Of a DNA stretch of 5,718 bases, positions 1 to 4,962 are shown piece by piece. The stretch spans positions 1 through 5,718 of the forward strand of contig CAQLOA010000102.1 in NCBI GenBank assembly GCA_948829205.1. Reading direction: 5' to 3'. Both the position numbers and the translations under genes were made by a program. Position 1 is the first letter of the stretch. Each line of letters starts with the position of its first letter. Source of the stretch: an uncultured Eggerthellaceae bacterium (GTDB lineage: Bacteria > Actinomycetota > Coriobacteriia > Coriobacteriales > Eggerthellaceae). Under the pieces are notes generated by a model, which was not told the origin of the DNA, made no database searches, and saw only the letters and a program-made list of their open reading frames with translations.

Positions 1-369
1 GGTCGACACCATCAGCGCCTGGAACGACGATATCTGCTTCCTGCGGCTTTTCCCGTCCTTGGAGTAGGCCGACTTGCCCTCGGCTTCGGCCTCGGTCTCG
101 CCGCCAAGGCCGGGCGCCGAGGCGTTCTCGTCCGCCTTCTCGGCGATGGACTGCTCGCGTTTCGAATAGCTCCTGTCCTCGGCCACGCTCTTGCCGGCAA
201 GGTTGGCGAACATGTCCTTTATGTAGCGGATCTGCACGAACTTCGTGCGAACCGAGAACCAAATGCCCGTGAAAACCAACAACGCCACCAGGATCCACGT
301 GTACATGAAGTTGTCGATCTGCGTGGTGGCGTCGATCAGTATCGCGTTGATGGCGTTTATTGCATCCAT
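1..369 (-). CDS. AGCS-family amino acid:cation (Na+/alanine-type) symporter, N-terminal part
   Basis: Only the first 123 residues are in the window; the gene continues past the left edge. The family (alanine or glycine:cation symporter, AGCS) imports small neutral amino acids with Na+ or H+ across the cytoplasmic membrane. The evidence is a short N-terminal amphipathic stretch, one clear membrane segment at about residues 22-40 (MYTWILVALLVFTGIWFSV), the following RTKFVQIR motif, and ISSFQALMVST at 113-123, which in this family leads into the conserved sodium-binding region. Between these, residues about 57-112 form a long hydrophilic stretch rich in Glu, Lys, Ser and Ala that is longer than the usual short loop here. 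The ATG at 369-367 has a GGGAG ribosome site overlapping the end of tlyA, whose stop lies 3 bases upstream, so translation is probably coupled. The substrate cannot be told from this part. Confidence 0.85.
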   Translation of the reverse strand, partial: MDAINAINAILIDATTQIDNFMYTWILVALLVFTGIWFSVRTKFVQIRYIKDMFANLAGKSVAEDRSYSKREQSIAEKADENASAPGLGGETEAEAEGKSAYSKDGKSRRKQISSFQALMVST

Positions 370-372
370 TCC

Positions 373-1113
373 CTACTCCCGGTTTCCTACGTACTCGGCC
401 CTCAGCAAGTACTCAATGTTGCCAGAAGGCCCGCGAAGCGGGGATCGGATCGGCCCGTTTGTTGTGAATCCGTTTTCGCGCAGGGCGCACTGCACCTCGT
501 CCACGGTGCGCATGCGCACGGCCTCGTCGCGCACGACGCCGCCCTCCGCCTCGCCGCGCCTCGACTCGAACTGCGGCTTCACCAGCGCCAGAAGCACGGT
601 GCCCGGCCGGCAGAAGCGCGCGATGTCGGGGGCGAGCGACGCCAGGCCGATGAAGCTCACGTCGATCGCGACCACGTCGAACGGCGCCCCGATGGCGCCC
701 GGGTCGGCCTTGCGGATGTTGGTGCGCTCGAACACCTCGGTGCGCGCATCGCTTCGGATCTTCCAGTCCAGCTGGCCGTAGTTGACGTCGACACATGCCA
801 CGTGCGACGCCCCCTCCTGCAACAGGCAGTCGGTGAAGCCACCGGTGGAGCTGCCTATGTCGAGGCAGCGGCATCCCGTCACGTCGACGCCGAACGCGTC
901 TATGGCGCCCTTCAGCTTTTCTCCCCCGCGCGACACGTAGCGTCCCTTGCCGCGCAGCCGCACCGCAGCGTCTGGAGCGACCCTCGCGGCCGCGCTGGTG
1001 GCGACCACGTCGTCGACCAGCACCTCGCCGGCTATCACCGCCCGCAGCGCCTCTTCGCGACCGGAGTACAAGCCTCGCCCGATCAGCAAGTCGTCTAGAC
1101 GGGTTTTTCTCAT
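373..1113 (-). CDS. tlyA: TlyA family rRNA 2'-O-methyltransferase (hemolysin-family annotation)
   Basis: The protein has 246 residues. Members methylate ribose 2'-OH of cytidines in 23S rRNA (C1920, E. coli numbering), and the longer type also 16S C1409, using S-adenosylmethionine. In mycobacteria this sets capreomycin sensitivity, and many members are annotated as hemolysins. An N-terminal S4 RNA-binding domain spans about 1-55 (RLDDLLIGRGLYSGREEA), followed by the YVSRGGEKL motif (59-67). A Rossmann methyltransferase domain has the SAM motif LDIGSSTGGFTDCLL (84-98) and VDVNYGQLDWK (108-118). The K-D-K-E tetrad is visible as K66, D151 (AIDVSFI), K179 (LVKPQFE) and E234. The start is ATG 1113, where ATGA overlaps the asd stop and the family sequence begins; a far longer upstream open frame is asd read out of frame. 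No well-placed Shine-Dalgarno is present, which fits reinitiation after asd. Whether it is the 23S-only or the dual 16S/23S type is not decided. Confidence 0.95.
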   Translation of the reverse strand: MRKTRLDDLLIGRGLYSGREEALRAVIAGEVLVDDVVATSAAARVAPDAAVRLRGKGRYVSRGGEKLKGAIDAFGVDVTGCRCLDIGSSTGGFTDCLLQEGASHVACVDVNYGQLDWKIRSDARTEVFERTNIRKADPGAIGAPFDVVAIDVSFIGLASLAPDIARFCRPGTVLLALVKPQFESRRGEAEGGVVRDEAVRMRTVDEVQCALRENGFTTNGPIRSPLRGPSGNIEYLLRAEYVGNRE

Positions 1114-2159
1114 TCCTGGATAAGAAGCAAAGCAATCTGAACTGCGTTCAATGCCGCACCCTTGCGAATCTGGTCCGCCACGTCCCAGAAGGCCAGCCCG
1201 TGCTCGACGGAAGGATCGCGGCGCAGCCTGCCCACGTAGGTGTCGGAGGTGTTGGCAAGAAGGCCGGGCATCGGGTACTCGCACGAGGCGGGGTCGTCCA
1301 TCACCCGGACGCCAGGCGCCTGCTCGAGCGCGGCGCGGGCCGCCTCCACGCCGACGTCGCCTTCGAACTCGACGTTGATCGACTCGCCATGGCAGCGCAG
1401 CACGGGCACGCGCACGCACGTGGCGCTGACGGCCAATTCGTCGTCGTGCATTATCTTCTTGGTCTCGGCGACCATCTTCCACTCCTCCTTGGTGGAGCCG
1501 TCGTCGAGGAACACGTCGATGTGCGGGATGCAGTTGAACGCTATGCGGTGCCGGAAGGCCTTCACGCCGAGCTCTTCGTCTGGCACTCCGTCCAGGATCT
1601 CGCGCGTCTGGTCGTACAGCTCGTCCATGGCGGCCGCGCCTGCCCCCGATGCGGCCTGATAGGTGGACACCACCACGCGCTTGATGCGCGACAGGTCGTA
1701 GAGCGGCTTCAGGGCGACGACCATCTGGATGGTCGAGCAGTTTGGGTTGGCGATCACGCCGGAATGCCACCTCACGTCCTCGGGGTTGACCTCGGGCACC
1801 ACCAGCGGGACGTCCGGGTCCATGCGGAAGGCGGACGAGTTGTCTATCATGACCGCGCCCGCGTCCAGGACCGCTTGGCGCATCTCCTTCGAGACGTCGC
1901 CGCCCGCCGAGAACAGCGCGATGTCCACGCCTTCGAACGCGGAGGGCGCCATCTCCGACACAACGAGCTCGCCTGCGGGAACGTCTCCGCACCCGTCGAA
2001 CGGCAGCTTCTTCCCAGCCGAGCGCGCGGACGCGAGCGCCCTCACCTCGCTGGCCGGAAAGTCAAGCTCGTGCAACACCTTCAAAAACTCGCGGCCCACG
2101 GCCCCCGTGGCCCCCGCCACAGCGACAACAGGCCTTTCAGGTATTCCATTCTTCATCAT
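1110..2159 (-). CDS. asd: Aspartate-semialdehyde dehydrogenase
   Basis: A cytoplasmic enzyme of 349 residues that reduces L-aspartyl-4-phosphate with NADPH to L-aspartate 4-semialdehyde, the branch point to lysine/diaminopimelate, threonine and methionine. The NADP-binding loop is GATGAVG (16-22). The catalytic cysteine is C141 in NPNCST (139-143), SGAG lies at 171-174, and RVPVLRCHGES (250-260) carries the likely acid/base H257. FNCIPHID (208-215) and the C-terminal GLAFWDVADQIRKGAALNAVQ (321-341) are typical. The length matches the family. The chosen start is the first of two adjacent ATGs (2159), because AGGAAAGGA ends about 10 bases upstream; the second ATG (2156) is possible. The frame stays open 30 codons further upstream, but that stretch is not family-like. 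It lies downstream of lysC after a 161-base gap, and its TGA overlaps the tlyA ATG by 4 bases. Same-order lysC-asd pairs are known in corynebacteria and other actinobacteria. Confidence 0.97.
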   Translation of the reverse strand: MMKNGIPERPVVAVAGATGAVGREFLKVLHELDFPASEVRALASARSAGKKLPFDGCGDVPAGELVVSEMAPSAFEGVDIALFSAGGDVSKEMRQAVLDAGAVMIDNSSAFRMDPDVPLVVPEVNPEDVRWHSGVIANPNCSTIQMVVALKPLYDLSRIKRVVVSTYQAASGAGAAAMDELYDQTREILDGVPDEELGVKAFRHRIAFNCIPHIDVFLDDGSTKEEWKMVAETKKIMHDDELAVSATCVRVPVLRCHGESINVEFEGDVGVEAARAALEQAPGVRVMDDPASCEYPMPGLLANTSDTYVGRLRRDPSVEHGLAFWDVADQIRKGAALNAVQIALLLIQE

Positions 2160-2234
2160 TTCAAATCGTTCCTTTCCTGTTACAGGCAGCGAGCGGCGTA
2201 TCCAGTGGTTCGCATTCGTACGTCTGAGGGCCAA

Positions 2235-2250
2235 GTTGGCTTCGGCCAAC
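2235..2250 (-). repeat. Short perfect hairpin in the asd leader
   Basis: The 6-base arms GTTGGC (2235-2240) and GCCAAC (2245-2250) flank a 4-base loop: CGAA in the minus-strand transcript and TTCG on the plus strand. The overlapping palindrome GCCAAGTTGGC (2230-2240) shares one arm. It could form in the lysC-asd transcript about 75 bases before the asd start. Function is unknown, and chance formation in GC-rich DNA is possible. Confidence 0.4.
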
Positions 2251-2291
2251 GCCGAGCCCGAAGAAAGTGCGAAGGCGAACCGCGGACAAGC

Positions 2292-2320
2292 GTTTCGGCG
2301 GCCGTCAAGGCCGACGAAAC
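2292..2320 (-). repeat. Hairpin abutting the lysC stop codon
   Basis: The 12-base arms 2292-2303 (GTTTCGGCGGCC) and 2309-2320 (GGCCGACGAAAC) pair with a single mismatch around a 5-base loop, starting at the base after the lysC stop. In the transcript it is a strong GC-rich stem but is followed by GCTTGTCC, not a U run, so it is not a canonical intrinsic terminator. It could stabilise the lysC 3' end, partly terminate, or mark an RNA processing point that separates lysC from asd expression. Confidence 0.55.
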
Positions 2321-2863
2321 CTACCGCCCCTTCTTCATCTTGTCGGCTATCTCCTCGGCGGAAAGCTGCGTCTCCTCGAACACGCTGTCGGCGTCCAGGT
2401 CGAACGCGGTGTGCAGCACCTGCACCGCACGCTGCGCCTCGTGCGCCTCGATCACCATGGAAAGGCGTATGGGCGACGTCGATATGGCCAGGATGTTGAT
2501 GTTGTTCTCGCCCAAAGTGCGGAACGCCTTGGCCGACACGCCCGGCGTCGACTTCATGCCCGTGCCGACGAGGCTGACCTTGGCGATGTCCTCGTCAACA
2601 TCGATGCCTGCGGCGCCGATCTCGTCCATGACGCCGGACAGCGCCTCCTTGGCCCTAGGAAGGTCGGATGCAGGACATGTGAACGAGATGTCGGTGGCCC
2701 CGTCGAGCGAGGTGTTCTGGATGATCATGTCCATGTTCACCATGTTGCCCGCAAGCGCCGAGAACACCTTGGCGGCCACGCCCGTGGTGTCGGGCACGTG
2801 GCGGATGGTCACCTTCATTTCGGACGTGTCGTGGGCGATTCCCGTGATGACTGCCTGCTCCAC
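2321..2863 (-). CDS. lysC: Aspartokinase regulatory (beta) subunit from an internal in-frame start
   Basis: Predicted second product of lysC, 180 residues, identical to residues 246-425 of the alpha chain and consisting of the two ACT domains. The in-frame GTG at 2863-2861 (V246) is preceded by a perfect AAGGAGG (2878-2872) with an 8-base spacer, far better than the ribosome site of the full-length start. The first residues (VEQAVITGIA) correspond to the known beta-subunit start region of Corynebacterium glutamicum LysC. Such alpha2beta2 aspartokinases are established in C. glutamicum and Bacillus subtilis. That this organism makes the beta chain is inferred from the signal and its position. 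Confidence 0.75.
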   Translation of the reverse strand: MEQAVITGIAHDTSEMKVTIRHVPDTTGVAAKVFSALAGNMVNMDMIIQNTSLDGATDISFTCPASDLPRAKEALSGVMDEIGAAGIDVDEDIAKVSLVGTGMKSTPGVSAKAFRTLGENNINILAISTSPIRLSMVIEAHEAQRAVQVLHTAFDLDADSVFEETQLSAEEIADKMKKGR

Positions 2864-3598
2864 AGGAGACTCCTCCTTAACGTACGTGCCCTCCTTGTCG
2901 GAGAACGCTGACCTCGAATGGATGACGACTCCCCACTTCTTGGCGAACTCGACTGCGCGAGACTGCAGCACGCCCGACCCGACGCTGGAAAGCTCGAGCA
3001 TTTCGTCGTACGACACCGCGTCGAGCTTCCTGGCCCTCGGGCAAACGCGCGGGTCGGTGGTGTAGACGCCGTCCACGTCGGAGTATATCTCGCATATGTC
3101 GGCGCCTATGCCCCACGCCACGGCCACGGCGGTGGTGTCGCTGCCCCCGCGCCCAAGCGTGGTGATGTCACCGTTGGCGTCTATGCCCTGGAAGCCCGCC
3201 ACCACGGGGATCAGGCCGTCTTCGAGGGCCTTGAGGATGCGCTCGTTGTGCACCTTGATGATCTTGGCCTTGTTGTGGGTGCCGTTGGTCTCGATGCCCG
3301 CCTGGCGCCCCGTGAAGCTTATGGCCGGGTACCCCATGGCCTCGAGCGCCAGCGCGAGCAGCGTCATCGACACCTGCTCGCCGGTGGACAGCAGCCGGTC
3401 CAGCTCGCGCGCCGGAGGATTGCTGCTCACCGCGGCCGCCAGCCCCATCAGCTCGTCGGTCGTCTTGCCCATCGCGGACACGACGGCAACGACCTGGTCG
3501 CCGCCGTCGACCATGGCGGCAAGGCGCTTCGCGACGTTCTTTATGCGCTCGGGCGAAGCGACGGACGTCCCACCGAATTTTGCGACTATGAGCGACAT
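2321..3598 (-). CDS. lysC: Aspartate kinase (aspartokinase), alpha subunit
   Basis: A cytoplasmic enzyme of 425 residues that phosphorylates L-aspartate with ATP, the first committed step of lysine, threonine, methionine and diaminopimelate synthesis. The amino-acid kinase domain covers about 1-235: KFGGTSV (7-13), VVSAMGKTTDEL (39-50), LSTGEQVS (70-77), FTGRQAGI (95-102), TTLGRGGSDTTAVAVA (146-161) and YSDVDGVYTTDPR (172-184). Two ACT domains follow: about 260-335, with the effector-site-like QNTSLDGATDISFTCP (294-309), and about 340-415, with KVSLVGTGMKSTPGV (340-354). This layout predicts feedback inhibition by lysine and/or threonine. The start is ATG 3598, because family members begin a few residues before KFGGTS, but its ribosome site is poor: AAGGAA lies 17 bases upstream. 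An in-frame ATG at 3640 (14 more residues) or GTG at 3613 are alternatives. No lysine riboswitch fits in the short leader, so control is likely allosteric and/or by a repressor. Confidence 0.96.
   Translation of the reverse strand: MSLIVAKFGGTSVASPERIKNVAKRLAAMVDGGDQVVAVVSAMGKTTDELMGLAAAVSSNPPARELDRLLSTGEQVSMTLLALALEAMGYPAISFTGRQAGIETNGTHNKAKIIKVHNERILKALEDGLIPVVAGFQGIDANGDITTLGRGGSDTTAVAVAWGIGADICEIYSDVDGVYTTDPRVCPRARKLDAVSYDEMLELSSVGSGVLQSRAVEFAKKWGVVIHSRSAFSDKEGTYVKEESPVEQAVITGIAHDTSEMKVTIRHVPDTTGVAAKVFSALAGNMVNMDMIIQNTSLDGATDISFTCPASDLPRAKEALSGVMDEIGAAGIDVDEDIAKVSLVGTGMKSTPGVSAKAFRTLGENNINILAISTSPIRLSMVIEAHEAQRAVQVLHTAFDLDADSVFEETQLSAEEIADKMKKGR
2872..2878 (-). promoter_or_regulatory. Internal Shine-Dalgarno for the LysC beta chain
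   Basis: The minus strand reads AAGGAGG, then 8 bases, then GTG in the lysC frame. It encodes Lys-Glu-Glu at the junction between the kinase domain and the first ACT domain, so the coding need is weak and the match to the 16S rRNA 3' end is complete. Confidence 0.75.
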
Positions 3599-3653
3599 GG
3601 CTTTGGGCTGCACCGTTCCTTGGATGTCGATGACTTGCATGCGCAAAGGCTGA

Positions 3654-3665
3654 ATCTGCGCAGAT
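3654..3665. promoter_or_regulatory. 12-base perfect palindrome at the predicted lysC transcription start
   Basis: ATCTGCGCAGAT is a perfect dyad whose upstream edge coincides with the expected +1 of the lysC promoter (about 3665). Position and symmetry would suit a repressor operator; in RNA it would be at most a very tight stem. No known regulator is matched, so an operator role is a guess. Confidence 0.35.
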
Positions 3666-3671
3666 GAGACA

Positions 3672-3680
3672 ACTATAGCA
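3672..3680 (-). promoter_or_regulatory. Extended -10 promoter for lysC
   Basis: The minus strand reads TGCTATAGT, an extended -10 (TGnTATAAT type, one mismatch in the hexamer). It sits in the only A/T-rich patch upstream of lysC. No good -35 hexamer is seen at 16-18 bases, which is common for extended -10 promoters. It predicts a start near 3665 and a leader of about 67 bases to ATG 3598. Confidence 0.6.
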
Positions 3681-3734
3681 AAGATTAGTTTGTGGAATGC
3701 GCCGCCCACCGAACGCACAGGCGGATGGCGTACG

Positions 3735-3740
3735 TATAAT
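3735..3740 (+). promoter_or_regulatory. -10 element of the plus-strand gene
   Basis: A perfect TATAAT lies 40 bases before the ATG at 3781, giving a leader of about 34 bases. The expected -35 position (about 3711-3718, GAACGCAC) does not resemble TTGACA, so an activator or an atypical promoter is possible. Confidence 0.55.
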
Positions 3741-3764
3741 GGGCGGATACCGCAAGCTTCCAGC

Positions 3765-3771
3765 AAGGAGG
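3765..3771 (+). promoter_or_regulatory. Strong ribosome binding site of the phospholipase C-like gene
   Basis: AAGGAGG with a 9-base spacer to ATG 3781 fixes the start. The GTG at 3771-3773 overlaps this motif and is too close to be the start. Confidence 0.8.
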
Positions 3772-3780
3772 TGAAACGCG

Positions 3781-4737
3781 ATGGCCGCCGTCATAACGCA
3801 CGACCAGTTCGGGCGCGAGGTCTACGACTCGCTGCATGCGCTCGTGGGCGACTCGCGCGACGAGTTCGACGCGTTCCTTCTGGGGAACCAGGGCCCGGAC
3901 GTGTTCTTCTTCGGACAGGCCAGGCCGTCGCTTGTCCGCGCATGGGGCATAGGCACGGCCATGCACAAGGCCGACCCCGCCGTGCTGCTGGCCGCCTACC
4001 GCGACGCCGTGCCCGCGATGGACCCGTGCACGCGCAGCACCTGCCGCGCCTACGTGCTGGGGATGGCGTGCCACTACGTGCTCGACTCGACGATGCATCC
4101 GTTCGTCTACGCCCAGCAGAACGCGCTCTGCGGCGCGGGCGTCGAAGGCCTCGACGAGCGCGACGGCCACGAGGTGCACGCCGAGATCGAAAGCGAGCTC
4201 GACGTGCTGGTGCTCAGCACGAAGGCCAAGACCACCATCGAGGACTACGACCCGTCCTCAAGGACGCTCAGAGGGTCGTTGGCCACGCTTCGCCAGGTCT
4301 CGCTGCTCAGCAAGAGGGCCGTCTTCGACGCGACGGGGCGCAGCATCCCCGACGACGCGTTCGAGAAGAGCGTGAACGCCTACCGCAAGGCGCTTCGCGC
4401 AATGCGTTCCCCCATGGGGGTGAAGCGCGAGCTGCTAGGCCGCGCCGAAGAGCTGTTCCGCAGGCACTCGTTCGTCCGGGCGATGTCTCACCGAAACGGC
4501 CTTCTGTTCGAGTCCGCCTTCGACAACCGCGAAAATGCCGAATGGACGGACCCCTGGACGGGCGACGCGCGCACCGAGTCGTTCTGGCAGCTGTACGACG
4601 AGGCGCTTGGGAAGGCGAAGGACATGGTGGCGCGCCTTTGGACGATGTCGCGCCGCGACCTTGAAGACGCCACCGACGGCCTCGACTTCAACGGAGCGCC
4701 CGTGGTGGCGCGAATCGTGAAGGTTGAGGAAGCCTAA
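3781..4737 (+). CDS. Zinc-dependent phospholipase C-fold protein
   Basis: A protein of 318 residues resembling the zinc-dependent phospholipase C/S1-P1 nuclease fold, an alpha-helical trinuclear-zinc hydrolase family. Candidate metal ligands in order are H7 (ITHDQFG), D40 (LLGNQGPDVFFF, 33-44), H62 (AMHK), H98 and D102 (CHYVLDSTMHPFVY, 97-110), H106, and H133 with E137 (HAEIESELD). The pattern GxQGPDxFFF...MHK...HYxxDxxxHPF...HxxxExxxD is typical of bacterial members of unknown substrate. There is no signal peptide or membrane segment, so the protein should be cytoplasmic, unlike the secreted clostridial or Bacillus toxins, and it lacks a C2/PLAT domain. The C-terminal half (about 165-318) is helical and charged, with no motif I recognise. 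It is a single gene with its own TATAAT box and strong ribosome site, divergent from lysC and convergent with the phosphate-uptake genes. Phospholipase activity is not shown by the sequence; another phosphodiesterase or phosphatase activity is equally possible. Confidence 0.85.
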   Translation: MAAVITHDQFGREVYDSLHALVGDSRDEFDAFLLGNQGPDVFFFGQARPSLVRAWGIGTAMHKADPAVLLAAYRDAVPAMDPCTRSTCRAYVLGMACHYVLDSTMHPFVYAQQNALCGAGVEGLDERDGHEVHAEIESELDVLVLSTKAKTTIEDYDPSSRTLRGSLATLRQVSLLSKRAVFDATGRSIPDDAFEKSVNAYRKALRAMRSPMGVKRELLGRAEELFRRHSFVRAMSHRNGLLFESAFDNRENAEWTDPWTGDARTESFWQLYDEALGKAKDMVARLWTMSRRDLEDATDGLDFNGAPVVARIVKVEEA

Positions 4738-4748
4738 CCGCAACGATT

Positions 4749-4923
4749 GGGGCGGAAGGCTACGCGCTCTCCGCAGGGCTCGGCTACCGCGGTGCGGGTT
4801 TTGACGGAGGTTCTGCGGAACTCGGCGCCGCTTCGCGGCGCCTCAGACAGTCCTCGAACCCCTTCTCCGCCAAAACCCGCACCGCAGCCTCGCAAGCGGA
4901 TTCGCGGCGAATCCTTCCGCCCC
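4749..4923. repeat. Nested (compound) inverted-repeat element between convergent genes
   Basis: A 175-base palindromic element lies in the gap between two convergent genes. The outer arms 4749-4759 (GGGGCGGAAGG) and 4913-4923 match perfectly over 11 bases. The middle arms 4789-4803 (GCGGTGCGGGTTTTG) and 4871-4885 match perfectly over 15 bases and, after one mismatch, continue for 5 more (4805-4809 with 4865-4869). A core hairpin has arms 4824-4831 (GGCGCCGC) and 4835-4842. Short extra pairings (4770-4774 with 4896-4900) lie between outer and middle arms, and an alternative pairing exists (4770-4776 with 4813-4819). No target-site duplication is evident. Both strands stay open over it (plus 4747-4929, minus 4734-4958), but these frames read low-complexity Arg/Pro-rich residues and are not credible genes. 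It could be a dispersed intergenic repeat, a miniature mobile element, or a bidirectional terminator or mRNA-stabilising structure. Confidence 0.8.
4824..4842. repeat. Core hairpin of the compound repeat
   Basis: The perfect 8-base arms GGCGCCGC and GCGGCGCC flank TTC (or 7-base arms with a CTTCG loop). They sit roughly at the centre of the larger inverted repeat. No T tract follows on either strand, so it is not a standard intrinsic terminator. Confidence 0.7.
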
Positions 4924-4962
4924 TCCTGACTTACCTCGCCTCCACCCCTTCGGGCCACGGAA

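Larger units (their letters stand above)
2160..2320. other. lysC-asd intergenic region
   Basis: The 161 bases between the lysC stop and the asd start hold two inverted repeats (2292-2320 and 2235-2250) and the asd ribosome site AGGAAAGGA. The minus-strand frame of asd stays open through part of it, but the residues do not resemble the enzyme family. I see no convincing -35/-10 pair, so asd is probably transcribed from the lysC promoter. A weak local promoter cannot be excluded. Confidence 0.5.
3599..3780. other. Divergent intergenic region between lysC and the phospholipase C-like gene
   Basis: The 182 bases between two divergent genes contain a minus-strand promoter, a 12-base palindrome at the expected lysC transcription start, a plus-strand TATAAT box and a strong plus-strand ribosome site. 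It is locally richer in A/T (about 3666-3695) than the flanking coding sequence. There is no room for a lysine riboswitch. Confidence 0.7.

Noticed and set aside
1114..1992. Long upstream extension of the tlyA frame (open to 1992)
   Set aside because: The extension is asd read out of frame and is Arg/Gly-rich. TlyA homologues begin at the S4 domain, which starts at the ATG overlapping the asd stop.
2160..2249. A 30-residue N-terminal extension of Asd from ATG 2249
   Set aside because: The residues do not match the family, and a good ribosome site lies just before ATG 2159.
1200..3065. A 621-codon open frame on the plus strand antisense to asd and lysC
   Set aside because: It lies opposite two well-supported genes, has no family-like motifs and is rich in His/Arg/Val runs. 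Such frames are common opposite GC-rich coding sequence with strong third-position bias.
3599..3665. Lysine riboswitch upstream of lysC
   Set aside because: The leader predicted from the promoter is only about 67 bases, too short for the L-box fold, and none of its helices are recognisable.
4749..4923. Canonical intrinsic terminator or CRISPR repeat
   Set aside because: No T tract follows any of the stems on either strand, and the arms are nested inverted copies rather than regularly spaced direct repeats.
4734..4958. Small genes on either strand over the intergenic repeat
   Set aside because: Both frames are a consequence of the inverted repeat, have low complexity, lack ribosome sites and resemble no family.
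4943..4960. Small CCCCTTCGGG stem downstream of the DUF47 gene as its terminator
   Set aside because: The stem is only 3-4 base pairs and no U tract follows in the transcript direction.
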